Assembly: GCA_037176845.1 (NCBI GenBank) | Contig: JAYKXP010000050.1 | Span: forward strand, 62,001 to 126,000 | Length of the DNA stretch: 64,000 nucleotides | Source: Paramarasmius palmivorus | Taxonomy: Eukaryota; Basidiomycota; Agaricomycetes; Agaricales; Marasmiaceae | Reading direction: 5' to 3' | In this document: piece after piece, positions 33,953 through 45,434 of the stretch | How positions within the stretch are numbered: the stretch's first letter is position 1 | How the letters are laid out: each line of letters starts with the position of its first letter | Notes under the pieces: generated by a model | Databases searched by the model: none | What the model was told of the DNA's origin: nothing | What the model saw: only the letters and a program-made list of their open reading frames with translations | Program-made: the position numbers and the translations under genes

Positions 33953-35428
33953 AATGGGTTACGTTATCGTAATTGGTGCAGGTACGGTCAAAAGGTGTCC
34001 GTTATAAACTTGACTTGACGTTCCCTCATACAAATAGGTGTCGTCGGGCTCACTACAGCCATCAAGGTCCAAGAAGGCTCCGGGCATCGTGTCGCTATTA
34101 TTGCAGAGACTTTCCCAACTGATCCAAAGAACATCAATTATACCAGCCACTGGGCAGTGAGTACGCTTCTCGGATCCCATTTTCGTCCATGTTATTGATA
34201 CCACAAACTGTCCAGGGTGCGCAGCATGTCTTTGCGGAGTCGGCGCCTCCAGATTCACAGTTGCACAGTAAGGCTTTTGCTGAAATATGATGAACGGTAT
34301 TCAAATTTGACTGCGGCACAGAGATAGAACTGGAGACCTTCGAGATAATGTGGGAGCTTTCGTCACCCGGAAGTCCAACAGAGAAGTGTTTCAAGCGTTG
34401 CACCGATAAAACGTACTACGGGGAACCGCGCCCAAAGCCACATCCCTTTGAATTCTACCCAGACGTCAGTGCTAGGCTTCTATAGGAAGACCTTCATCAT
34501 ACTCACTTAGTGCAAGTTTCGATATTTGGATAAAGAGGAGCTTATCTCAGGATCCGTTGAGGGAGTATCCTTCACCACCGTGACCATCGACGTGCCGGTC
34601 TATCTGAATTACCTGTTGGCTCGCTTCTGTGGTAATGGGGGTACCCTCACTCGTGGCCGAGTGGATCACATCGCACAAGTCGTTGAAGGCGGTATAGGCA
34701 TGTTCGGTGCGACTTCCAGTATGCCACCTGACGCGATTATCGTGTGCAACGGCCTTGGTGCACGCTCTCTTGGTGGTGTCGAAGACAAAACGATGTTTCC
34801 TATTCGTGGCCAGACAGTCCTCCTGCGAGCCCCTTGGTTTTCGTACATGCCCGTCTTGTATGTATCTGGAAAGGATCAGCTCCCATATGCGATTCCTAGG
34901 AGATCAGGAGATGTAAGTCCCTGCTGTCACCGCAAGATACACATCTAACCTACACCCAGGTCATTGTTGGCGGGACATTCCATGCAAATGATTGGTACTT
35001 TTTGATCCTTCGTACGCCTAAAGATTTTCTGAACGCATGTCGGGTTGCAGGTATCCGAAACCACGTCCGGAAATTACGCGTACGATCCTTGAAGAAGCGA
35101 TTGCAGTGTATCCTGAGCTTGCTCCGCCTGAGGCACGCCGAGAACGCACACCAACAATTGACGATTTGCTGCCGATTGTCATCGAGGAAGGAGTGGGTTT
35201 ACGTCCAGGTAGAGAGCAAGACATCAGACTGGAAGTGGAGCAAGTCAAAACGGTATTGAACGATAAAGGTATCCCGGTGGTTTATAACTATGGGTAAGCG
35301 ATCTGAGGATTTTAGCATGATGTTCTTCTCATGAGCTCTTCAGGCACGGAGGACGCGGATTCCAATCCTCATGGGGTTCAGCTTCCGTTGCAGCAGAGCT
35401 ACTCGAAGGCGCGTTGAATCCAAAGTGA
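33953..35428 (+). CDS. D-amino-acid-oxidase-like FAD enzyme 2 (DAO-2)
   Basis: Paralogue of DAO-1 with the same motif order. MGYVIVIGAG is followed by an intron and then VVGLTTAIKVQE. IMWELSSPGSPTEKCFKRC, VPVYLNYLLARFCGNGG, PDAIIVCNGLGARSLGG and FPIRGQTVLLRAPW follow. After further exons come YPKPRPEITR, IVIEEGVGLRPGR (conserved Arg region) and HGGRGFQSSWGSA. It stops at TGA 35426-35428 after EGALNPK. No peroxisomal signal is seen. Six or more short introns are present and no lesion is visible, so it should be active as an FAD oxidase. True D-amino acids or another amine-bearing cluster intermediate could be the substrate; the sequence does not decide. Confidence 0.9.
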
Positions 35429-35538
35429 TTCATTACATTTCATAAATAGGTACAACACTATTGAGTCCGTCAGAAGAGTAGTGGTTATTAGGTCATGGCC
35501 ACATACATCCATATATCATTGTGTAAACCGAGTGTAAA

Positions 35539-37817
35539 TCAAAGTTTCGAGACAACTGCATCCTCAGCATCTTTCAAGAACCTGACTGGAATATCGACCA
35601 CCCTAGCGCGAATGAACTCTCCAAAGCTCTTCGCAAGTCCATCGATGACACTGCTTGAGCTAACACCACTCTGCAGGATACCATATGTCACGAAATGAAC
35701 TGCCCTTATGTGCGGCATCTCAAATCTTTCAATGCGGTACTCGGGTTTGTAATCGTTTCCCAACAGCTGTACGAAATTCTCGATTGTGAGGAACGTTTGT
35801 AGCCACGGCCATTGGTCGTCTCTACGGACCCAGAGACCAACGTTGGCGTTCCCACCTTTGTCGCCAGACCGCGCATAGACGACTCTTCCTGTTAGCCAAG
35901 TCCAAATATGAGCTTCATACTATTTCTGAATGTAGCGAGGAAAAGCTCACCTAGGGGCGCCTTCGTGGTGGGACCGAAACTGGTGAGGCTAGTCGTATTT
36001 CTTGGTCCATAAGAGTTTTGGCCGGTGAATGGTTCCGTTCGAGCAACCGGTGTCACTTCGAGAACCTGCCCTTCGGAATGAACTTTGGTAGTGATCATGT
36101 TCTGGGGAATGAGCGCTGGGAAGTATTCCATGTACGGTTTCGGTACGAGTGTTCGTGTATCCATGTTCCTATAGTGAGTTGGGTCAGCCTGGTAGCGTTC
36201 TGAGCAGCGAGTGTCACTTACAAATGGGCTCCTCCATAACCGCCCATCCAAATCCCAAACAGCGTCCTCCAAAATACCATTATCGATTCAGCCTTTGAAG
36301 CTTGGATGAAATGACGAAAAGCCACCGTGCCATCGTTTTGGGATTTGGGATCTTCAGGACAAGAACCATACGTGTGAATGGATATCTTGGAATATAGAGA
36401 TTGGTCTATTTTGCCGAGGATCTGCGCTTTCTGAAGCTCGAACTTTTCCTTGATATCGAGCCCGACAGCAAAGAGCGTCAGCTCGGCCTGATACCCAGCT
36501 AGAGTGTAAACGGCTAGCTTCGTTGTTGGCGGCGGGGGGCTTCCACGAACGCCATAGACCCTAACGCGATCCTTTCCGACCTGCTCGATTTTGATTCCTT
36601 CTAGAAAGGCAACGACGTCGGGGTTGAGGTATTTAGGGCCCTGAATCTCGTATACCAGCTGCGCCGTCACCGTATCGACAGTAACCGCGCCAGGTGTTCC
36701 TTCATGCTTGGTTATGATGGAAGTTCCGTCTGCGAAGACCTCAGCAATCGGATATCCTGGCACTTTATGGAGATCTTTGATGGTTTTGAAGCCGCAGAAG
36801 TTGCCTCCGGTGACGTATGGCCCGCACTCAACGATGTGGCCAGTGACGAGGCTTCCAGCTAGTTTGTCGTACTCGTAATCACCCCAACCATGCCACCTGG
36901 GAAGTTTGAGTCAACATAGAAGTAATCCTGAAAGATTCGCTTACCAAGCTGCTAATGCCATGAGTGGAGAAGCATCACAGCACCTGCCGCAAATGACAAT
37001 TTGGGCCCCATCGTTTAGCGCTGCAACTATCCCTCTCATACCAACTATAAGACAAGTAAGTTGAGTTAGGTGACTACAGGCCAGAAATTTGCGCACTGTA
37101 AGCATTTGCGGACAGTAATTTGCCCTTGATAGCCCTAGTGTCGAGACCTTTGATGTCAAGGTGTGGAAATTGCGATGACTTGTCTTCGAGGTTGGACTTG
37201 ACGAGGTTGGTAACATTGTCTCCTTCCACCCAAGCAACTTTGACATGACCAAGGCCCTTTTCGTTCAGATATTGCTTTACCGCTTTGTACAAGCCACCAG
37301 GATTGAGCGCGCCGCCATCATGGACAACCTGAGCCAGTCAGCCAATTAAACCATCCCGATTGAACAACTACATACCTTGATTCCCCTCCGTGCAATTTCT
37401 TCAGCGGCCGTCAACCACTTGATTTGGGTCAAAGCAGATGTTTCGTAACCCAGTTCAGGACGTTCCTTCATCTGACAACCAAGTTAGAAGACGCAGCATA
37501 GAATCTGAGCTTTCAAGTACCTCTAATGCTCTCCAAGCAATGTTCATTTCAGCTAGATAATCGGCAAATATAGCATCAACGGGGCCGTCGACTGCCAAAC
37601 GATACATCTGGTCTGGTCCATCTCCAGCATAACCCGAGCTATAGAAGGCTTGTAAGCGACGAAAAATTGCACCACAACAAGTATTTTGACTGACGAGTTC
37701 CCTATCCGAATAGGCCGCCTTGGAAATGACATGAAGGATCTTCAGTGAGTACTCAGCATTGTCTCCAATAACATGCTCGGCTAATGTTCGTGGTATCCCG
37801 GTCGAAGCTGTCCACAT
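35539..37817 (-). CDS. AtuA-family protein (DUF1446) with C-terminal AtuA ferredoxin-like domain
   Basis: AtuA is known from bacterial acyclic terpene utilisation clusters, where its biochemical role is unsettled; fungal members are mostly uncharacterised. Readable exons in order: SGYAGDGPDQMYRLAVDGP with VDAIFADYLAEMNIAW, KWLTAAEEIARRGIKVVHDG, GALNPGGLYKAV, AQIVICGRCCDASPLMALAA, WHGWGDYEYDKLAGS, ECGPYVTGGNFCGFK and PGYPIAEVFADG. The C-terminal domain begins RVVYARSGDKGGNANVGLWV, the family signature, and ends at the stop 35541-35539. The first exon and start codon, upstream of about 37655, could not be resolved. It is the only single-copy enzyme class in the cluster. Its 5' end faces SDR-B. 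Confidence 0.85.
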
Positions 37818-38247
37818 GATGAACGAAAGGGTACAGATGACATGAGTATCATCCGGAAATAGTCTTGAACATTTGGTTGAGAAACATTTTTTGAATTATG
37901 TGGAAAGCCGATGTAGTCGACGACGAGAGTGAGGTGAGTGTCGAGAACAGAGCGCGAACGGAATCTAGGTGGCCATGGACGATTTCAGTCCTTTCTCACG
38001 AGTCATCACGACGCTCCTTCTCCTGCGACGCCCACCAATCAACACACCATCACCACTTTGACGCGTCACATTGACAAACCCAATCTGGATTCCTTTTGAA
38101 TCTATACCAAATGTCGTTAGAACTCGCCACTGAAGACGTCCTGGTATCAAAATCAGCGGCCGTCAGACTAGGCCGTCGCGACACTGCCAAACGGCACCCT
38201 ATATAAAAACCAACAATCTAGCACCGACACGTCAAAAACGCTCGAAC
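37818..38247. promoter_or_regulatory. Divergent promoter region between AtuA gene and SDR-B
   Basis: It probably includes the unresolved first exon of the AtuA gene. A TATA box (CTATATAAAAACC) lies at about 38199-38211, some 45 bases before the SDR-B start. Confidence 0.5.
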
Positions 38248-39591
38248 ATGCCCGCCCTAACGGACTCGAACAGCACGGTGCTTGTGACGGGGGGGAATGG
38301 CTTTGTAGCATCATGGATAGTCGGAGTCTTGTTGAAGAGGGGTTTCTTGGTCCGTGCAACCGTTCGCAGTAAAGAAAGAGGGGAGCACCTACTGGAGACC
38401 TACAAAGCTTTTGGGGAGAAACTCGAGCTGTGCGTAGTACGAGATATGCAGGAGGTAAATTCACTGCCTTTTCACGTCTGACTTGAAGGTAACACTTGTT
38501 CACAGGATGGTGCCTTCGACGAGGCGGTAAAAGGCGTGGATGCAATCGTTCACACAGCTGCTCAAGTCAATCTTCAAGCCATCGAACCAAAAGGTTGCCT
38601 TAACCTTCACTAAAATCTTTCAAAAATTCACGCGTTCCAAAGATATCATAGATCCTGCTGTGAACGGCGTCGTAGGGGTTTTAACAAGTGCCCTCAGATA
38701 CGGGCAAGTAGACAAATACATGTCTTACCGACATAGATCTCACTTTTAATATAGGTCTAGAATTCGCCGTATCGTTTACACGTCTACTTGCCTTGCCATA
38801 CACGGTTTCTCGTTAGACACGGTCAAAGTTTCCGAAGCCGATTGGAATGACGCGGCTGTAGAAGAATGCAATGAGAAGGGTGCTGATGCCCATCCTTTAA
38901 CGAAATACTCAGCTTCCAAGACACTGGCGGAGAGAGGTATGTGTTCTTGCACCATCTCCGATGAAGACAGTACCTCAGGTCTTGTCTCAACCAGCCGCAT
39001 GGAATTTCTTTGCGAAGCATGGGGCCGAGGTCGGATGGGACTTTACCGTGTTGAACCCTCCATGGACTCTGGGGGTGAGCTTCTCTTCGCAGTGTTGAAC
39101 ATCTCGCTCACTGTTTGTGTAGCCGACCATCCACGATGTACGGTCGCTTGACCAACTCAACGAATCAAACAAGCATTGGTACAACGCTGTTGTCAAAGGG
39201 GATTTCGGAGGGGGCCCTAGTGTCATGCTTCCTAATTACGGATGGGCTGATGTAAGAGACGTAGCTGAGGCGCATGTTCGTGCTCTGGAAGTTCCAGAAG
39301 CGGGAGGCGAAAGAATAATCATATGTGCTGGATCACCTTTTGTCTGGCAAGATTGGCGTGAGTTCATGTTTCCTCAGATGATCAAGGACTGACTTATCTC
39401 ATTCTCAGTTAATATCGCGTCGACCATCTCACCTCCTTATCGTGAAATTGCCAAAGGAACATCGGGAGAAGTGCATCGCGGGATCACTTTCGATACATCG
39501 AAGGAACGGAAGATCTTGGGTTTACAATATAGGACAATGGAAGAAACTACCTCGGATGTGTTCCAAGATTACACTCGTAGAGGTTGGTAAT
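38248..39591 (+). CDS. SDR-B: NAD(P)-dependent reductase
   Basis: Extended SDR, paralogue of SDR-A and SDR-C. It starts MPALTDSNSTVLVTGGNGFVASW with no intron in the nucleotide loop, unlike A and C. Further exons give DEAVKGVDAIVHTAAQVN, DIIDPAVNGVVGVLTSAL, VYTSTCLAIHG and KYSASKTLAER with the YxxxK pair. LNPPWTLG, YGWADVRDVAEAHVRALEVP and GGERIIICAGSPFVWQDW follow. It ends at TAA 39589-39591 after TRRGW. The catalytic Ser/Tyr/Lys set is complete. It is clearly diverged from A and C (Gly/Pro-rich GGGPSVMLPN where A has GESTLTSPG), so it may have a different substrate. Confidence 0.88.
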
Positions 39592-39747
39592 GCATGTGAC
39601 TTCACCTATCGTCTCGGGATGCTTTCCAGAATTACGTTCGACTCATGACCTTTGCATTGCATCCCTGCCTTGACCTACACAATGAGTCCGTTTCAAGACT
39701 CGAGCCTCGTGTCTAATCAGAATAGAGTATGGCGCCCGGCGAAGGAA

Positions 39748-39829
39748 AGTGCGAGATAGTGCGACAAGATCAGGGCGAGTTTTGATCAACCTTGGATACA
39801 ATCGGCTATACGCGGCACCAGTGGGACGC
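39748..39829 (+). promoter_or_regulatory. Candidate upstream element of SDR-C: paired AGTGCGA plus GCACCAGTGG
   Basis: AGTGCGA occurs at 39748-39754 and 39758-39764 (period 10) and GCACCAGTGG at about 39820-39829. Both are shared with the SDR-A upstream region in reversed order. A GGCGCCCG octamer lies just before, at 39731-39738. Function is inferred from sharing only. Confidence 0.4.
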
Positions 39830-39943
39830 GTTGTGTCCACATCTGGTCAAATCCTTCTTACTTCCTCTGCACCTCAGATACGAGTCCAGGATGGATATAA
39901 AAACGCACCATTTTCTGGTTCTCTACTCACAAGTTGACCTCCA

Positions 39944-41339
39944 ATGCCTGCTCTACCGGATACCAACCGTACCATCTTGATCACTGGCGCCAAGTACGCA
40001 TCATGTCATTTCTGCGCATGCTGATCACTCATTCTTCATGCTCTACTACAGTGGCTACATCGCGTCGTGGATCGTTGGCTCCCTCTTGAAGAAGGGATAT
40101 ATCGTTCGTGCTGCTGTACGCAACGAATCCCGAGGTCAACAGCTCATTGACACGTATCGTTCCTATGGGAGTAAACTTCAGCTCTATCCTGTCGGCAACA
40201 TGCAGAGTGTACGTATCCTATGTGCTCCGCTATGAAACAAGCAGTTCTGATGGCATGCGTATAGGAAGGCGCATGGGATGAAGCGGTCAAGGGCGTAGAT
40301 GCCATCATGCACACTGCAGCTCAGGTGGATTTGAACACAGTCGAACCAGCAGGTAAGAGTCTTCATAGCCAGCAACGAATATCATCACTCATGCCGTTTC
40401 TTGGGTAGATATCATTGAGCCTGCTGTGGAAGGTGTACTCAACATCTTGAAAAGTACATTACAATATGGGTACGCCTCACTCGACCCTTTGACTATCAGT
40501 CAATCTCACGCTATTTCAACAGGTCCTCAGTGAAGCGATTCATCTATACGTCTACCTGTGCAGCAATAATCGACACCTCCGAAGACATCCTGACCGTAAC
40601 CGAGGCTGACTGGAACGACAAGCGCATCAAGGAAGTTGAAGAGAAAGGAAAAGACGCTCACGGCTTGACAAAATATTCGGCTTCCAAGACTTTGGCAGAA
40701 AAAGGTATTGGTTCAGTAATCCAGTCTCTGCCGTCAGGATTCTCACCTGTAATAGCTTTTTGGCAGTTCTATGAACAGCACAGGTCTGAAGTTCAGTGGG
40801 ATGTCGTTGTCCTTAACCCTCCTTGGGTATTCGGGGTGCGTGTTTCTCTCACTCATCTGGACGAGGATTTACATGTTAGTCCACAGCCCAATGCACACAA
40901 GATAATCCGCCCTGACGAGCTCAATGAATCCAACAGGTTCTGGTTCAATGCCGTAGTGAAAGGAGACGTTTTTGGGGCAAGCCCCGAAACTAGCCCAGGA
41001 CACGGATGGGTCGATGCCCGTGATGTGGCGGAGGCTCACGTCCTTGCATTGGAGTCTCCAAAGGCTGGAGGAGAACGTATCATACTATGTGCAGGTTCTC
41101 CGTTTGTCTGGCAAGACTTCAGTAGGTACTTTCAACTTGGCTCATGCACAAGCTCACTATTTTGATCGATTGCGAATTCTATGTCACCCCCTCCTTATCA
41201 TACCCTCACAAAAGGCAATCCTGGCGGAAAAGCATTCCGTACAATTACATTCGCGTCAAACAAATCTAAGGAACTTCTCGGTTTGGAGTACAGAACGATG
41301 GAAGAAACAACCCGAGACATTCTACGAGGATTAGAGTGA
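39944..41339 (+). CDS. SDR-C: NAD(P)-dependent reductase
   Basis: Close paralogue of SDR-A with the same intron in the nucleotide loop (ITGAN|GYIASWIVGSLLKKGY). RAAVRNESRGQQL, WDEAVKGVDAIMHTAAQVD, IYTSTCAAIIDTSED, KYSASKTLAEK with YxxxK, LNPPWVFG, GHGWVDARDVAEAHVLAL and GGERIILCAGSPFVWQDF follow in order. The last exon is homologous to the tail of SDR-A (YHTLTKGNPGGKAFRTITFA) and stops at TGA 41337-41339. All catalytic residues are present. It lies directly upstream of 3-beta-HSD-1 on the same strand with about 295 bases between them. Confidence 0.9.
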
Positions 41340-41500
41340 CGTGCCATGTAACATACTACGAGAATACGAAGCAATCGCGCAAGACGAACAAAAGATTCCT
41401 CCAGTTGAGCGCTGCGGGCGTGGATGAACGCGAATGTCCAGGACAAAGAAGACTCGAGGTTGAAGGTGCTCAAGAAAATCAAAACGTAAGTCTTGCTTAG

Positions 41501-41535
41501 CACCGGCGCCCGACGTATTTCATGTTTCACATATC
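41501..41535 (+). promoter_or_regulatory. Conserved promoter block of 3-beta-HSD-1 (CACCGGCGCCCG ... ATGTTTCAC)
   Basis: CACCGGCGCCCG at 41501-41512 and ATGTTTCAC at 41522-41530, followed by ATCGAAC, lie 134 bases before the start codon. The same ordered block is at 63814-63860, 137 bases before the start codon at 63951. Confidence 0.5.
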
Positions 41536-41634
41536 GAACGATATTTGCAGCTTCGTACCTGTATCGTGATTTGAGTCAGGGTCAAGTCAGGTAAGAAGCT
41601 ACTATAAGTATGCAGCTATGCGAGGTCTTGGCCC

Positions 41635-43265
41635 ATGGGTTTCAACTTCCCGGCGCTTCTTGCGTCTTACTTACCGACTGCTCTCCAGCCTTTGGCCAGT
41701 AAAGGTGTTTTTGCCGCACTTGCATTCCTTGCCTTCCTCGCACTCTACATCAATCTCAATGACCGCGCGTTCACCGACATCCCACCCCAGGTTCTTGCAT
41801 TCGTTCAGAAAAGATGGACAAATGACGATTTGGAAGGAGTCGTAAAGCATTTACAGGGCAAAGGAGCACAGTCTTTGGCAGAGAAAAAGCGTGCACAAAC
41901 GCCTCCAAAGACTGGGAGAAGATACATTGTTACTGGTGGGGTGCGTGTTTAACATTGCTCTTTCGACTGAAATTGACCCAAAGTGCACAGTCCGGTTTTG
42001 TAGGAGGATGGTTGGTCATCCAGCTTTTAGAACGTGGCGAAGACCCCCAAAATATCCGTATCCTCGACGTCCGACCTCCGAACAGACGCGATTTCACCTC
42101 CGGCCCTGCGAAAGATGTCCCATTTGTCAAAGTCGATATTACAAATAAGGAAGATGTCGTTGCTGCGTTTTCCGCTCCATGGCCCACCACCGATAGCTCT
42201 GAAGTAACCGTTTTCCACACTGCCGCCGTCATTCGATTCCACGAACGACACCCATCCCTTTTACCCCTCTCAGAGAAAGTCAACATCCAAGGCACACAGA
42301 ACGTCATTGACGCCGCCAAGGCAATTGGTGCTACGGTGTTAATATCAACGTCTTCTGCCTCTGTTGCTCACTGGTGGCCAGGAAGACTATTCTTCTTCCC
42401 CTGGGAATGGCCGCGTATCTTTGGCTGGTTTGGCTTGGAGCGCCGTCTACCCGGGCTCAAACATGTCATGATCCTTGGCGATCAGGAAGGCGGAGGTCCT
42501 AACGAGGAGCAACGCGGTCGGCTTCCCCAGGCCGCAGAGGAATTTTGTACGGTTTACTCCTACACCAAAGTTGTTGCCGAAAAGCTCGTTCGGGCGGCTG
42601 ACAAGTCCCTCACACATTCCAATGGCAAGGTTCTCCGAACAGGTGCCCTTCGACCGGGTAACGCGATATACGGTCCCGGAAGCGATATGTATGAATTCTT
42701 CCTCGCTAATGGAAAGGAAAACGTGTCGTTCTCAAACCACTGCGTGACGAATTCATGTCATGTTGAGAACATTGCACTGGCACATTTGTTGTACGAGCAA
42801 CGTCTCGTCCATGGGAAGGGTAGTCCAGATATTGGAGGACAAGCCTTTACAATCACCGATCCTGGACCATCAGCTATATCGGGTGATATACAAGACACCA
42901 TCGCCTACTTTGTGAAGCAGTTTTCTGGAGGAAAGATGGAGTACGCAGCGAAGAAGGTTTCGCCTACATTCCTCCTACTCATCGCGTATTTCATCGAGAC
43001 ATGGTATCTCGCGAGACAGCGGCTCGGAGCGATCATCCCTTCCGTTCCTGGTACTCTTATTCCTCTTCAACCTTCCACTTTAGGGCTAAACATGATACAT
43101 CCCCTCGTGGATGATTCTCGTGCACGGCTACCGGCGGAGAAGGGCGGATTGGGGTATGTAGGAGTAGTGGACACGCTTGAAGGTCTAGGAAGGTGTGTCA
43201 AAGAGTACGTTGAGAATGGTAGTCTTCGACTTGTGACAACAACAACGTTTGGGTACGGAAAGTAG
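41635..43265 (+). CDS. 3-beta-hydroxysteroid dehydrogenase/isomerase-like membrane protein 1
   Basis: Extended SDR of the 3-beta-HSD/ERG26 type, acting on a 3-hydroxyl of a sterol-like or other lipophilic substrate. Two exons (41635-41940, 41991-43265) give 526 residues. The first 40 residues contain a membrane segment (GVFAALAFLAFLALYIN). The NAD loop TGGSGFVGGWLVIQLL spans the intron. FHTAAVIRFHERHPSLLP and VNIQGTQNVIDAA are family signatures, and VYSYTKVVAEK carries YxxxK. ALRPGNAIYGPG and VENIALAHLL follow. A second hydrophobic stretch (TFLLLIAYFIETWYL) lies near residue 430. It is longer than typical ERG26 (about 350), with an extra N-terminal segment. It probably works at the ER membrane; a secondary-metabolite role is suggested by context. 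Confidence 0.9.
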
Positions 43266-43326
43266 TGCTGTCGTGTATATGTTCGTGTAGATACAAGGGT
43301 TCAAATTACAATATGTTGACCAACGA

Positions 43327-44944
43327 CTATTCACGACCTAGCACCGTAACCGGATCCACCCCAATCTCCTTCTTTACTTGCTCTCCGACTTTGGCTACAC
43401 CCCGCTGAGCTCGTACCATGCCAAACCCGAAGCTAACCCCAGCCATATCAGACCTTTGCTCCGATCGACCGCTGCCCTTCTTGTGTTCCTCCACTAGTTG
43501 GTGTAATCCTTCTAGTGTTGTCCAAGCACCTTTATATCCCAAACCACCCTTCTCCGGTGGCAGCCTCGCACGGGAGTCATCGAAAATCAGATGAACCATC
43601 GTCAAGTTCCACATCGAAGGCTGCAGATTCACCAGATCACCATTCACCGGCGGAACGACGTACTTAATGACTGGCCAAATAGGTGTCGTCAACAACCAGT
43701 TGCGTGTGAGACAATAAATCTCAATGAGGTATGCAAAAATAAGCATCCCAGTCGGCGATAGCTCTGGGAACGTCGTCTCCCCATCCGTGAGCGTTTTCAG
43801 CGTGACGTACATGTCCCCGTACGTTGGTGGAGGTCCTGGATCCGTGACATTGAACGCTTGTCCTCCAATGTCAGGGTTTTTACTGCCCTCTTCGAGATCG
43901 ATAAGCCGGCGTTCATACAACAGGTGTGCAACGGCACAGTTCTCGACGTAGATGTCGTTCTGAATGATAGTAGATATCCAGGTCGGGTTTGTCTTCCGGA
44001 CGAGGTAGGCACCACAGAGCATGTCACCTCCAGGACCGTACACGCCATTTCCGGGACGTATACATCCTGTACGAATGATGCCGTTGCCAGAAGGTGAACG
44101 ATCGGCTCCACGGACTATTTTCTCTGCAAGATATTTCGAGTAGGAATAGTTGGAGAAGAAATCCTGGTGGCGTGTGGGAACTATCGAATCGTCGTCGTTG
44201 ATGAGTTGGACGAAGTGTTCAGGCTCTTTCTGCCATGGCCACAGGAAGAAGTTGGATGCGCGAACACTGACGGAGCCGGATGAAGTGGAAATGAAGGTGG
44301 AGACGCCCACAGAACGCGCTGCATTTAGGACGTTTTGGGTTCCAACGACGTTCACTCTGGTGGAGTTTGGAAGAAGAGATAATCGTCGTTCAAAGAAACG
44401 GATGTTGGCGGCTGTGTGAAAGACAGTGATGGGTGCTGAAGCTGAAGAACCAGCCGGCCAGGGAGCTTCGAAGGCTTTCTGTACTGCGTCCGCGTCCGAG
44501 ACATCGACCTTTCGAAAGTCTACGTCTTTGCCGCGTTCTTTTAGATCCTGGCGAGTCGGATATCGAATATCCAGCACTCTAATGTTCTTTGGGTCCTCTC
44601 CTCTCTTCAACAGCTGCATGACAATCCATCCGCCCAAGAACCCGGCCTGTTGAAGGCGGGTAAATTTTAGTTCAGGGAGTTGATTAGAGCCTATGTCGAC
44701 GTACCCCTCCAGTAATAACGTATCTCCTCCCAGTCTTTGCCGGAATCTGGTCATCGATGCTAATAGCTGGCTTTGACTGGATTTCGGTTGCAGCAACTAA
44801 CACGTCTTCTACGGTGCATCGTTTCGGTGAGAACTTGTTTGCGCGGGGTGGTATAGCTTGCAGAGCACTGTCGTTTATGCGAATGTAGGCATAAAGCAAT
44901 GCCAGCAGACCGACGAATAGAGACCCATAAAATGCTGCGCTCAT
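43327..44944 (-). CDS. 3-beta-hydroxysteroid dehydrogenase/isomerase-like membrane protein 2
   Basis: Paralogue of the preceding gene, tail to tail with it (61 bases between stops). Two exons (44944-44705, 44646-43327) give 519 residues, with the intron at the same place in the nucleotide loop (TGG|AGFLGGWIVMQLL). An N-terminal membrane segment (YGSLFVGLLALLYAYI), FHTAANIRFFERRLSLLP, NVVGTQNVLNAARSVG, NYSYSKYLAEK with YxxxK, CIRPGNGVYGPG and YVENCAVAHLLYERR can be read. The C-terminal half contains the shared LQPSMWNLTMVHLIFDDSRA region. The two proteins are clearly diverged, so they may catalyse different steps. The gene is divergent from MFS-1. Confidence 0.9.
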
Positions 44945-45434
44945 GCCTGAAGATGAGCGGGGGAAATGAAACGAGAAAAAGGGCCGGATTTGTCAAATCT
45001 TGATGGTTCAGGCATGTTGCTTGTCAGGGTTGAATTCGGGTCTCCAGGTGCTATATATATATCGGGTAGATTTTCCATGGAAATTCTACTAGATTATACA
45101 CCAAATTGAGGCCTTCTTGTGGACCTTTTCGAGGAAGCTAGAGGAGGAGGAGGCAAAGAACCGTGAGAAGGCTTTGGATAGATTGCCGCCAGCAACGGTC
45201 GCGTGGCGTGAATTTCTCCTCACACTTACCGCGGCACTATCTCTTCCCCAATCGTCAGTCAACCATATGGAAAATATGGAAACTCTATCACTGTCAGTGA
45301 TCACGTCGTTTCTGAGAGTTTATGCCGAAGCTATCCGGAGTTCGACATGACTCACACCAAGAATACAAGCCGTTGATAGAACCGCTGTAGCTAAGCTATA
45401 CAGGGCTGAGGGTATTTCTCTTTATCGAGCAGCC
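44945..45434. promoter_or_regulatory. Divergent promoter between 3-beta-HSD-2 and MFS-1
   Basis: 490 bases separate the start codons. A TATATATATAT run lies at about 45050-45060, some 110 bases from the 3-beta-HSD-2 start. A 77-codon plus frame (45117-45350) with an EEEEAKNREKALDRL segment looks almost coding but has no partner exon or family. Confidence 0.5.

Noticed and set aside
45117..45350. Possible extra gene with a Glu-rich segment between 3-beta-HSD-2 and MFS-1
   Set aside because: Single short frame with no partner exon or family; kept only as a note.
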